64,000 bases of DNA, from NCBI RefSeq assembly GCF_001761385.1, contig NZ_CP017476.1:4019501-4083500 (forward strand), written 5' to 3'. Below the pieces are notes generated by a model, which had not been told where the DNA came from, did not search any database, and saw nothing but the letters and a program-made list of their open reading frames with translations. Shown here in pieces: positions 49,436 through 57,556 of this stretch. Every line of letters starts with the position of its first letter. Within the stretch, counting starts at the first letter, position 1. The position numbers and the translations under genes are program-made. This DNA comes from Hydrogenophaga crassostreae (GTDB taxonomy: Bacteria; Pseudomonadota; Gammaproteobacteria; Burkholderiales; Burkholderiaceae_C).

Positions 49436-50128
49436 TCACCGCAACTGTTCGGCCAGATGGACCAGGCTGCGGGCGTGCCAGGTATTGGCTGTATCAGGCG
49501 ACACGTCTTTCACATGGGCGGCGCCAAATTCCAGCGGGCGCTCAATGTAGGCGGTTTGCAGGCCAAGGGCGCGGGCAGCGTCCAGATCGTCTTGGTGGGT
49601 GGCGACCAGCATGATCTCGCCCGGTTCGACGTCAAAGGTCGCCGCCACGCCCAGGTAAGTGGCTGGGTCGGGCTTGTAGGCGCGAAACACCTCGGCCGAA
49701 AGGATGCAATCCCACGGCAGTCCGGCGCGTTTGGCCATGTTGGTCAGCAGACCGATATTGCCGTTTGAAAACGAGCAAATGGTGAAGCGGCTCTTCAAGC
49801 GGGTGAGGCCATCGACGGTGTCGGGCCACGCGTCTAGCCGGTGCCAGACCCGGTTGAGATGTCTCCGCTCGGCCTCACCCAGATGCGCCAGGCCAAACTG
49901 CGGCAAGATGCCATCCAGAATGATTCTGTGCAGCTCATCAATGCGGGTCCATCCCAGCTCACCAGAACGCACCCTCGCCATCGCCGGGTAGTAGCCCGCG
50001 CGCCAGGCCAGCGCAAAGGCGTCGCCATCCACCTGCGGGTACAAGGCATTCACCTCACGGACGATACTGCCGTGCCAGTCGACCACCGTGCCGAAAATAT
50101 CGAAGGCGAGAATGCGGGGCGGCTTCAT
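49436..50128 (-). CDS. haloacid dehalogenase type II-like HAD hydrolase
   Basis: 230 residues from ATG 50128. HAD motif I with nucleophile Asp in LAFDIFGTVVDWHGSI (the FDxxGT-DW form of S-2-haloacid dehalogenases), motif II ICSFSNGNIGLL, Lys in FRAYKPDPATYLG and motif IV MLVATHQDDLDAARALGLQTAYI. It may dehalogenate 2-haloacids, but many such genes act on unknown substrates. The reading upstream of 50128 overlaps the LysR stop region and has no similarity. It is 34 bases before pldA on the same strand. Confidence 0.9.
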   Translation of the reverse strand: MKPPRILAFDIFGTVVDWHGSIVREVNALYPQVDGDAFALAWRAGYYPAMARVRSGELGWTRIDELHRIILDGILPQFGLAHLGEAERRHLNRVWHRLDAWPDTVDGLTRLKSRFTICSFSNGNIGLLTNMAKRAGLPWDCILSAEVFRAYKPDPATYLGVAATFDVEPGEIMLVATHQDDLDAARALGLQTAYIERPLEFGAAHVKDVSPDTANTWHARSLVHLAEQLR

Positions 50129-50147
50129 GGTCGGATCTTTCTGTGGT

Positions 50148-51089
50148 TCATGGAGACTCAGCGACAAGCTTGTCATCGTAGCGCTCACTATGCACTTGAG
50201 GTCCCTGCGCCAACACCCAGTCAATCAAAGCCCGAAGGGCCGGGCTGACCTGGCTGCGGCTGGGGTAGTACAGCTGAAACCCAGGCTCGGCGGGGCACCA
50301 ATCGACCAGCGCCTGCACCAGTCGCCCTTCCAGCAAATGGGGCGTCGCCATGGCTTCATATACATATGCCCAACCCAGACCATCGAGCGCGCCCTGCAGC
50401 GCCAGGCGCTGGTCGTCGACGGTCAATGGGCCCGCAACGGACGCATCCACCGCCTCCTTGCCTCGGCGAAATTGCCACCGGTACAACACACCGCTGGGAA
50501 AACGCAGGCGAACGCAGGGGGCTTGCTGTAAATCGCCTGGCTGTTTCGGCACCCCATGGGTCAACGCAAAAGCGCTGCTGGCCACTACCGCAAAGCGCTG
50601 ACGGGGCCCGATGGGTACGGCCACCATGTCGCGTGGCACCGCCTCCGGGAATCGGACGCCCGCATCGTGCCCCTCGCGCACGATGTCAACCAGGCCATCC
50701 TGCGTGGTGATTTCCAGGGAGATGCCTGGGTGGGCTTTCACAAAACCCGACAACAAGGGGCTGAGCAGCTGGGTCGCGGCGTTGCGAGGCAGGTTGAGTT
50801 TGAGGTGTCCCCGGGTCTCACCGCCAGACTGCGACACCGCCGTCAACACATCGTCCAGATGGCTCAACGCGGGGCGCAATTCTTCAAGCAACTGCGCGCC
50901 TGCCTGCGTCAACGCCACGCTGCGGGTGCTGCGCAACAACAGCGGTACCTCCAAGCGGGCTTCCAGCGTTCGCACGGCCTGGCTGATCGCCGATGGGGAA
51001 AGCTCCAATACCTTGGCCGCTTGGCGAAAGCTGCTGCATTCGGCCACGGCCATGAATGCACGCAAGTGCGACAGATCTGGTTTGCTCAT
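50148..51089 (-). CDS. LysR-family transcriptional regulator
   Basis: 313 residues. N-terminal helix-turn-helix: LSHLRAFMAVAECSSFRQAAKVLELSPSAISQAVRTLEARLEVPLLLRSTRSVALTQAG-like region (each motif typical). The C-terminal effector domain begins GHLKLNLPRNAATQLLSPLL and has VREGHDAGVRF, as in the LeuO/CrgA-type group. It is divergent from the glcG-like and aldo/keto reductase genes, with a TTGTGC-N9-GCACAA palindrome between. It likely controls them. Confidence 0.95.
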   Translation of the reverse strand: MSKPDLSHLRAFMAVAECSSFRQAAKVLELSPSAISQAVRTLEARLEVPLLLRSTRSVALTQAGAQLLEELRPALSHLDDVLTAVSQSGGETRGHLKLNLPRNAATQLLSPLLSGFVKAHPGISLEITTQDGLVDIVREGHDAGVRFPEAVPRDMVAVPIGPRQRFAVVASSAFALTHGVPKQPGDLQQAPCVRLRFPSGVLYRWQFRRGKEAVDASVAGPLTVDDQRLALQGALDGLGWAYVYEAMATPHLLEGRLVQALVDWCPAEPGFQLYYPSRSQVSPALRALIDWVLAQGPQVHSERYDDKLVAESP

Positions 51090-51136
51090 GGCGACCCGCC
51101 TCTCGGGGCAAGAGCCCCAACTTAGTGGAAACCCTA

Positions 51137-51157
51137 TTGTGCAGCCTTACCGCACAA
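51137..51157. promoter_or_regulatory. LysR-type operator palindrome
   Basis: TTGTGC (51137-51142), 9 bases, GCACAA (51152-51157): perfect arms between the divergent LysR gene and glcG-like gene. Size and spacing fit a T-N11-A style LysR box. Confidence 0.55.
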
Positions 51158-51241
51158 GTCAAACAGCTCGGCTTGGCTTGCGCCAGGCTCGCGAAAAATT
51201 CATCATCGCCACATACCAACGCTAATACAAGGGATTTCGCC

Positions 51242-51721
51242 ATGCATCTGATGCGCTCCACGCCCACCGGCCTCTCTCTGGCATTCATTTGCCTTTCCGC
51301 ACAATCACAGGGCACTCGTCCCACCTTGCAGCTCAAAACGGCCGAGGCCATCGCTCAAGCCTGCCATGCCATGGCTGAAAACAAAGGCTGGCGCATGGCC
51401 GTCGCCATCAACGACGAAGCCGGTCAGCTGCTGCACTTCAGCCGCATGAATGGCTCAGCGGCTATCTCGGTGCCTGTGTCCCAACCAAAAGCCAACACAT
51501 CCAGCGCCCTGCCCGTTTCAACCCGCCAATTCCGAAAGGCCACGGGATCCAACCAAGGCGCCGAGCTGCTCAGCGGCATCACCACGGTGGCTGGCGGATT
51601 GCCAGTTCTTAATGCCCATGGTCAAGCTTTGGGCAGCGTGGGGGTCAGTGGCGCCAATGAAGACCAGGATGAGCTCTGCGCCCAAGCCGGTGTGGACGCG
51701 GTGAAAGCGATGCTGCCATGA
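51242..51721 (+). CDS. GlcG/HbpS-family (DUF336) exported protein
   Basis: 159 residues with a signal-like start (MRSTPTGLSLAFICLSAQSQG). The HbpS/GlcG fold is visible as TAEAIAQACHAMAENKGWRMAVAINDEAGQLLHFSRMNGSA and GITTVAGGLPVLNAHGQALGSVGVSGA. Members bind haem, cobalamin or small acids; ligand unknown. The usual AxxKAxTA segment is diverged here (SQPKANTSSALP). It overlaps the aldo/keto reductase gene by 4 bases. Confidence 0.87.
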   Translation: MHLMRSTPTGLSLAFICLSAQSQGTRPTLQLKTAEAIAQACHAMAENKGWRMAVAINDEAGQLLHFSRMNGSAAISVPVSQPKANTSSALPVSTRQFRKATGSNQGAELLSGITTVAGGLPVLNAHGQALGSVGVSGANEDQDELCAQAGVDAVKAMLP

Positions 51722-52773
51722 GCGATCTCAACAACCCATCCACCACCAATGGCAACGCTCAAACCGCGACCCGCCTTCTCGCCAAGCAAAGCATCCACCC
51801 GATCGGCCTGGGTTGCATGGGCATGAGCGAGTTCTATGGCGCGAGCGACGACGCCGAATCGCTGGCCACCCTGCACGCCGCTGTGGATCTGGGCGTGCAG
51901 CACTTCGATACCGCCGACACCTACGGCTTTGGTCACAACGAAAGCCTGTTGGGCCAGTTTCTTGGCGAGCTCACTGGCGCCACGCGCAGGCGGCTGATCG
52001 TGGCGACCAAATTTGGCATTGTGCGACAAGAAGGCCGCTATGAGCGGCGCATCGACAACTCGGACGCCTATGTGCGCCAGGCCTGCGAGGCCTCGCTGCG
52101 CCGCCTTGGCGTCGAGCGCATCGATCTCTACTACTGCCACCGCCGCGACCCTTCGGTGCCGATTGCCGATCTCATGGGCAGCCTCGCCCAACTGGTGAAA
52201 GAAGGCAAGATCGCCGCCATCGGCTTGTCGGAAGTGAGTGCCGAGACCCTGCGCGAGGCGCACGCCGTGCACCCCGTGGCCGCGCTGCAAAGCGAATACT
52301 CGCTGTGGGAGCGCGGCGCCGAAACCGACTTGCTGCCCACTGCGCAAGCGATGGGCACGGCCTTTGTCGCCTACAGCCCCTTGGGTCGCGCCTTTCTCAC
52401 CGACGCACCACCACAGGTCGGCGAATTGGCAGACAACGATTTCCGCCGTGCGTTGCCCCGGTTCAATGGCGAAGCAGGAGACCACAACCGGCAGCTTCAA
52501 GAACGCCTGTCTTCACTGGCCAACGCCGTTGGCGCCTCCACCGCCTCACTCGCGCTGGCCTGGATGCTGCACCGGCAACCCCATGTGTTGCCCATTCCGG
52601 GCACACGCCGTCGCCGGCATTTGCAATCCAATGTCGAGGCCGCAGCGTTGGCGCTGAGCCCGGAAACACTGGCCACACTCGACCAACTGTTTACTCTGGG
52701 TGCAGCCCAGGGTGAGCGGTATCCCGACGCCGGATGGGCCGGGATCGAGACCGCCCGCGATGGCCGGGCCTAG
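51718..52773 (+). CDS. aldo/keto reductase
   Basis: 351 residues, TIM-barrel NADPH oxidoreductase. LGCMGMSEFYG, FDTADTYGFGHNESLLGQFL (catalytic Asp and Tyr), VATKFG (Lys) and DLYYCHRRDPSVPI (His) complete the tetrad. C-terminal cofactor region: LPIPGTRRRRHLQSNVEA. It probably reduces aldehydes or ketones; substrate not predictable. It overlaps the glcG-like gene, and the pair faces the LysR gene, which suggests response to a specific carbonyl or aromatic compound. Confidence 0.93.
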   Translation: MSDLNNPSTTNGNAQTATRLLAKQSIHPIGLGCMGMSEFYGASDDAESLATLHAAVDLGVQHFDTADTYGFGHNESLLGQFLGELTGATRRRLIVATKFGIVRQEGRYERRIDNSDAYVRQACEASLRRLGVERIDLYYCHRRDPSVPIADLMGSLAQLVKEGKIAAIGLSEVSAETLREAHAVHPVAALQSEYSLWERGAETDLLPTAQAMGTAFVAYSPLGRAFLTDAPPQVGELADNDFRRALPRFNGEAGDHNRQLQERLSSLANAVGASTASLALAWMLHRQPHVLPIPGTRRRRHLQSNVEAAALALSPETLATLDQLFTLGAAQGERYPDAGWAGIETARDGRA

Positions 52774-52840
52774 GAACTGCACAAGGCATTGACTGAGAAA
52801 CACCGGGAGGCAAGGTAACAGCGCGCCCTGTTGGCGCGCT

Positions 52841-54148
52841 ATGCTTCCAAGGGTGAGTCCTCCCCTGTCTGAAAACCCCTTGCCCCGGCGCATTGCCCAC
52901 CTCGACATGGATGCGTTTTTCGCGTCGGTCGAGCTGCTGCGTTACCCGCAGCTCAAGGGTCTGCCGGTGGTGATCGGCGGCGGGCGGCGCAAGGAAGACG
53001 ATGTGTTGGCCGGCTTGCGCGAGGCCTACCCTGATCAGGACTGGAGCGCGGCCACGCTCGACATGATTCCGGTGGACTTTTTCCCGCGCCTGGCGGGCTA
53101 CACCGGCCGCGGCGTGGCCACCACCGCGACCTACGCGGCGCGCCAGTTCGGCGTGGGCTCGGCCATGGGGCTGATGAAGGCGGCCAAGCTGTGCCCGCAG
53201 GCGATTTTGTTGCCGGTGGATTTTGACGAAGTGCGCCGCATCTCGCGCCTGTTCAAAAGCACCATCACCGAGATCGCACCAGTGATGGAAGACCGGGGCA
53301 TTGACGAGGTGTACATCGATTTCACCGAGGTGCCCGGCGGTCAGCGCGAAGGCGGGCGCGTGTTGGCCCGGCTGATCCAGAAATGCATTTTTGAGGCCAC
53401 CGGCCTCACCTGCTCCATAGGCGTGGCGCCCAACAAGCTGATCGCCAAGATGGCCAGCGAGTTCCACAAGCCCAACGGCATCAGCATCGTCACCATGGAC
53501 GATCTGCAAACCCTGATCTGGCCGCTGCCTTGCCGCAAGGTCAATGGCGTGGGACCCAAGGCGGACGAGAAGCTGCAAAAGCAGGGCATCGTCACCGTGG
53601 GCGATCTGGCAGCGAAAGAGCGCGGCTGGCTGATGCAGCATTTCGGCAAGAGCTACGGCGCCTGGCTGCACGAGGTGAGCTGGGGCCGCGATGAGCGGCC
53701 GGTGGTGACCGAGAGCGAGCCGGTGAGCATGAGCCGGGAGACCACTTTTGAGCGCGACCTGCACGCGGTGCGCGACCGCGCCGAGCTGGGCGCGGTGTTC
53801 ACCAGGCTCTGCGAGCAGGTGGCGGCCGACCTGCAGCGCAAAGGCTATGTGGGCAAAACCATCGGCATCAAGCTGCGCTACGACAATTTCCAGAGCGTGA
53901 CCCGCGACACAACCATCGAGCAATTCACCGCCGACGCCGCCACCATCCGCCGAGAGGCCGGCCTGTGCCTGAAGCGTGTCGATCTCACCCGGCGCCTGCG
54001 GCTGCTGGGTGTTCGCGTGGGCAAGCTGGTCAAGGCCGGGACAGACGAAGCGTTGACCAGCGACTACAGTGACTCCCCATCTGCCAACTGCAAAGACAGG
54101 ACCCCCGATGACCACCACACCCACCTGCTTTTCCCTGAGCTCGACTGA
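52841..54148 (+). CDS. dinB: DNA polymerase IV (Y-family), with insertion
   Basis: 435 residues, longer than the 351 of E. coli DinB. Palm motifs are present: HLDMDAFFASVE and the catalytic pair in GIDEVYIDF; little finger region includes GKTIGIKLRYDNFQSVTRDTT. An insertion of about 40 residues (GGGRRKEDDVLAGLREAY to PVDFFPRLAGYTG) sits between the second strand and the GVATTATYAARQFGV finger helix, and a C-terminal tail ends HTHLLFPELD, possibly a clamp-binding peptide. Error-prone lesion bypass is expected. The gene overlaps the following crotonase gene by 41 bases. Confidence 0.93.
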   Translation: MLPRVSPPLSENPLPRRIAHLDMDAFFASVELLRYPQLKGLPVVIGGGRRKEDDVLAGLREAYPDQDWSAATLDMIPVDFFPRLAGYTGRGVATTATYAARQFGVGSAMGLMKAAKLCPQAILLPVDFDEVRRISRLFKSTITEIAPVMEDRGIDEVYIDFTEVPGGQREGGRVLARLIQKCIFEATGLTCSIGVAPNKLIAKMASEFHKPNGISIVTMDDLQTLIWPLPCRKVNGVGPKADEKLQKQGIVTVGDLAAKERGWLMQHFGKSYGAWLHEVSWGRDERPVVTESEPVSMSRETTFERDLHAVRDRAELGAVFTRLCEQVAADLQRKGYVGKTIGIKLRYDNFQSVTRDTTIEQFTADAATIRREAGLCLKRVDLTRRLRLLGVRVGKLVKAGTDEALTSDYSDSPSANCKDRTPDDHHTHLLFPELD

Positions 54149-54956
54149 CGACGGTGTTGCCCACCTGGTGCTCAACCGCCCCGAGGCGTTGAACACCATG
54201 CACCCCACCTTCTGGCGCGAGCTGGACGAGATCTTGACCCGCATTCACCGCGAGGGCACGGCCCGCGCCCTGGTCATCAGCAGCACCGGCAAGCACTTCT
54301 CTGCCGGCATGGCGCTGGAGACCTTCAGCAGCGCGGTGCAGATGGACGACCAGAGCCCCGAAGGCCGCGCGGCGGTGTTTGATGTGTTGACCGACATGCA
54401 GGCCACATTCACCAAGATCGAAACCCTGCGCATACCGGTGATTTGCGCGATTCAGGGCGGCTGCATCGGCGGTGCGGTCGACATGGTGACCGCCGCCTGC
54501 ATCCGCTACGCCACAGCCGACGCCTTCTTCTGCATCCAGGAAATCAACATCGGCATGGTGGCCGACGTGGGCACCTTGCAGCGCCTGCCCAAGTTGCTGC
54601 CACTGGCCGTCGTCAAGGAGCTGGCCTACACCGGGCGCCGCCTGCCCGCGGCCAGAGCCCAAGGCTATGGCCTGGTCAACGAAGTGTTCGATACCGCCGA
54701 GGCCATGGTGGCTGCCGCTTTGCAGTGCGCCAGGGAAATCGCCAGCAAGCCGCCGGTCGCCATCTGGGGCACCAAGCAGGCCATCGACTACGCGCGCGAT
54801 CACTCCACCGAAGACAGCCTGCGCCAGATGGGCTGGCTGCAAGGTGCGATCTGGAGCAACAAACATGTGCTGGAGTCCATCACCGCCATGAAAGAAAAGC
54901 GCGCAGGGACGTTCCCGCCACTGGCGCCACTCACCTCGTTCAAGGAAATGGGTTGA
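54108..54956 (+). CDS. enoyl-CoA hydratase/isomerase family, dienoyl-CoA isomerase-like
   Basis: 282 residues from ATG 54108 (AGGA upstream; longer in-frame start 54069 less likely). Crotonase fold: HLVLNRPEALNTMHPTFW, SAGMALETF for the oxyanion hole, GGCIGGAVDMVTAACIR. EINIGMVADVGTLQRLPK and DYARDHSTEDSLR closely match delta3,5-delta2,4-dienoyl-CoA isomerases (ECH1), including the catalytic Asp of ADVGTLQRLPK. It likely isomerises dienoyl-CoAs in beta-oxidation. Start lies inside the dinB 3' end (41-base overlap). Confidence 0.93.
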   Translation: MTTTPTCFSLSSTDDGVAHLVLNRPEALNTMHPTFWRELDEILTRIHREGTARALVISSTGKHFSAGMALETFSSAVQMDDQSPEGRAAVFDVLTDMQATFTKIETLRIPVICAIQGGCIGGAVDMVTAACIRYATADAFFCIQEINIGMVADVGTLQRLPKLLPLAVVKELAYTGRRLPAARAQGYGLVNEVFDTAEAMVAAALQCAREIASKPPVAIWGTKQAIDYARDHSTEDSLRQMGWLQGAIWSNKHVLESITAMKEKRAGTFPPLAPLTSFKEMG

Positions 54957-54977
54957 CTGCGGCTGGGCTCTGACCGC

Positions 54978-55358
54978 TCAGGGCTTGCAGTCACCGCCCA
55001 AAGACACCGTACCGTCTTTGCATTCGGTCAGGATGCCCTGGTTTTTACCCGCCTTGGGGGCTGCGGCGGGCTTGCTCGCTGTTGGCGGCGCCACAGCGGG
55101 AGCGGGTGCCACCGCAGGCGCCGATGCAACGCCACGCGCATACATGATTTTTTTCTGGCCATTGCCGCAACTGCCCACCACTTTCCCGGGTGCGTCTGCA
55201 GTGGCATCGACCACCGTCACGGAAAAATCTGTCACACCCTTGCTGGCGATGTTGGCCTCAATGCGGCTTTGCAAATCCTCGCAGGTTTCAGCGGCTTGAG
55301 CGGCGCCAGCGGCAGCAACCAGCGCGCCAGCAATCAGGAAGCGGGAAATCGGATACAT
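54978..55358 (-). CDS. DUF1161-family small exported protein
   Basis: 126 residues from ATG 55358. Signal peptide (FLIAGALVAAAGAAQA), then the DUF1161 domain with CEDLQSRIEANIASKGVTDFSVTVVD and GKVVGSCGNGQKKIMYAR, followed by an Ala/Pro low-complexity linker and a short C-terminal Cys-containing segment (LTECKDGTVSLGGDCKP). Four cysteines could form two disulfides. Function is unknown. It is convergent with the crotonase gene, 21 bases between stops. Confidence 0.85.
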   Translation of the reverse strand: MYPISRFLIAGALVAAAGAAQAAETCEDLQSRIEANIASKGVTDFSVTVVDATADAPGKVVGSCGNGQKKIMYARGVASAPAVAPAPAVAPPTASKPAAAPKAGKNQGILTECKDGTVSLGGDCKP

Positions 55359-55430
55359 GGCAGACGGATGAGAGGTTCGGGATACAGACATCAATTGATT
55401 ATCAGACCGTACACCCTTGCTGTCACCCCT

Positions 55431-56054
55431 TCAAGCCGCCAGCGACGCACTGATCTCGGCAAAATTGCCCGCGACTTCCACCAACTCGATGGAGCGACCC
55501 AACTGGCGTTCAATCTGACTCAGCGAAATCACGCCACGCACCTGCGACCCATGGTGGCTGCCTGCCTGCTGCACCACCAGCAGGTGACGCCGCCCCAGCC
55601 GCTTCAGCGTGGCCACCACTTTGGCGACATCGGCGTGGGCCAGTTCCTCCAGGCCGATGGCATCGAGCGACTCCAGTGGCGACATCACGTCGACCACCCG
55701 CAAATCTTCGTATTTCACCCCGCGGCGGCCAATCACCTGCATGGGCCGTTCGCCCTCCAGATCGGTGGAGGTGATCAACCCCTCCACATTCGGCATGTCG
55801 CTCACCACAAACAGCAACCGCACCCCTTGGTGAATCATGACTTGCTTGGCCTGCGACAGCAGCATGTCGGGAGCCACTGTCGCCGCCCGAACATGCGTCA
55901 GGTCGGTCATCACCGACCGACCGGGTGACTCAAGCTTCACGGGCTGCCCCATGGGCGGCGTGGCCTGGGCAATGCGGGTGCCGGCTGCGAAACGGTAGGT
56001 GGGGAGAACGGAATGGTCCACGGTATGTTCACTTTCTTTTCGGATGACAATCAC
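55431..56054 (-). CDS. CBS-domain protein
   Basis: 207 residues. Two CBS motifs: first around HVRAATVAPDMLLSQAKQVMIHQGVRLLFVV and VEGLITSTDLEG, second around VVDVMSPLESLDAIGLEELAHADVAKVVATL and GRRHLLVVQQ followed by VRGVISLSQIERQLG. Such pairs bind adenine nucleotides. No catalytic domain is attached, so it is a stand-alone regulator or sensor. An in-frame GTG at 56021 is an alternative start; neither has a strong ribosome site. Confidence 0.87.
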   Translation of the reverse strand: MIVIRKESEHTVDHSVLPTYRFAAGTRIAQATPPMGQPVKLESPGRSVMTDLTHVRAATVAPDMLLSQAKQVMIHQGVRLLFVVSDMPNVEGLITSTDLEGERPMQVIGRRGVKYEDLRVVDVMSPLESLDAIGLEELAHADVAKVVATLKRLGRRHLLVVQQAGSHHGSQVRGVISLSQIERQLGRSIELVEVAGNFAEISASLAA

Positions 56055-56202
56055 GCCGATTCAGAAGCCGAAAAGCTGGAGCACGGCGCGGTGTCAACAT
56101 TAGCAGCCTGGCTCGCCAGACACAAGCCTGGGCAGCAAGCCAGACGGGGACTCAGGGTCTTCAAAGGCCATAAGGACTGCCTAAGTAACCCCGACGTTTT
56201 TT

Positions 56203-57417
56203 TCAGGGCCGGAGCACCCTGGGCACCGCGTTAGGCCGCAGCCGGTAAGCGTCGGGCATGCGCGAGCCCAGCAACGGGCGCAGGTACATGCGAAACGCAT
56301 CGGTCACATCGCAGCCGTTGGCGGCAATGAACTCATCTTCCATCACCCGCGTTTTACCTGCCACCGCAGACAGTGGCAGCAGCTCGTAATCAGCCGAGTA
56401 AAACCCCGTGCGCTTGATGGCCACCGAGCCGTCCACCTTGCCCCACATGGCGTACTGCACCGCCTTTTCTCCCACCTCGCGCGCCTCGCGCTGGTCCACA
56501 TCGCTCACGCAGCCAATGAAGCTGCGCTGCAGATAACCAAAGGTGTCACCGCGCACCCGCTTGATGCCCAGCCTGGCCTTGATCTCTTCGCACAACAGAT
56601 CGGCCAGCGCGCCCGTACCCGAGAGCTGTACATTGCCGTGCGCGTCTTTCTCGATGTCCTTGGCCAGCCGGGCCATGATGGGCTGGCCCGAGGCATCGTG
56701 AATGCCTTCCGAGACCGCGACCACACAACGGCCATAGCGGTCATATACGGTCTTCACATCGGCGAGAAATTTTGGGATGTCAAACACCCGCTCCGGCAGG
56801 TAAATCAGGTGGGGGCCATCGTCCTGGAACTTCTTGCCCAGCGCCGACGCAGCGGTGAGAAACCCGGCGTGGCGCCCCATCACCACGCCCACATACACGC
56901 CCGGCAGCGCCGCGTTGTCGAGGTTCGCACCGGCAAAAGCCTGGGCAACAAAACGCGCTGCCGAGGGAAAGCCAGGCGTGTGGTCGCTGCCAACCAGATC
57001 GTTGTCGATGGTCTTGGGGATGTGAATGCTGCGCAGCGGGTAGTTGGCCTTGTGCGCCTCTTCGCTCACGATGCGCACCGTGTCGGAAGAATCGTTGCCA
57101 CCGATGTAGAAAAAATGCTCGATCTCGTGGGCCTTGAGCACCTTGAAAATTTCCTGGCAGTACTTCAGGTCGGGTTTGTCGCGCGTGGAGCCCAGGGCAG
57201 AAGATGGCGTGTTCGCAACCGCTTCCAGGTTGTGGCTGGTCTCTTGCGTGAGGTCGAGAAAATCTTCGTCCACGATACCGCGCACGCCGTGGCGAGCGCC
57301 GTAGACCAGCTTCACATCACGAAAGCGCCGCGCCTCCAGCGCCACGCCCACCATGGACTGGTTGATGACCGCGGTGGGGCCACCGCCTTGGGCAACGAGG
57401 ATTTTTCCTGATGGCAT
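56203..57417 (-). CDS. pfp: pyrophosphate-dependent 6-phosphofructokinase type
   Basis: 404 residues from ATG 57417. PFK fold: ILVAQGGGPTAVINQSMVG, the nucleotide/PPi-site segment FFYIGGNDSSDTVR (Asp next to the second Gly, which favours PPi over ATP), PKTIDNDLVGSDHTPGFPSA (catalytic) and VVMGRHAGFLT. It interconverts fructose 6-phosphate and 1,6-bisphosphate reversibly with PPi. Many betaproteobacteria lacking PfkA use this enzyme. Long in-frame start 57465 not supported. It stands alone, downstream of the degenerate GGDEF gene by 139 bases. Confidence 0.93.
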   Translation of the reverse strand: MPSGKILVAQGGGPTAVINQSMVGVALEARRFRDVKLVYGARHGVRGIVDEDFLDLTQETSHNLEAVANTPSSALGSTRDKPDLKYCQEIFKVLKAHEIEHFFYIGGNDSSDTVRIVSEEAHKANYPLRSIHIPKTIDNDLVGSDHTPGFPSAARFVAQAFAGANLDNAALPGVYVGVVMGRHAGFLTAASALGKKFQDDGPHLIYLPERVFDIPKFLADVKTVYDRYGRCVVAVSEGIHDASGQPIMARLAKDIEKDAHGNVQLSGTGALADLLCEEIKARLGIKRVRGDTFGYLQRSFIGCVSDVDQREAREVGEKAVQYAMWGKVDGSVAIKRTGFYSADYELLPLSAVAGKTRVMEDEFIAANGCDVTDAFRMYLRPLLGSRMPDAYRLRPNAVPRVLRP

Positions 57418-57556
57418 GGGGCGCTTTCTTGGGAAGTGCATGCTGGATGCGACACCAATCAGCATACCGAGCCCCCGAAGTCTCTACAAGACGCACCGTG
57501 GTCAGGCCTTCGTCAGCGGTGCACCGCGCTGTCGCCCACCGCGCCTTCAGTCAGGT

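Noticed and set aside
52691..54244. 517-codon minus-strand frame opposite dinB
   Set aside because: Opposite strand of a clear Y-family polymerase; no recognisable motif.
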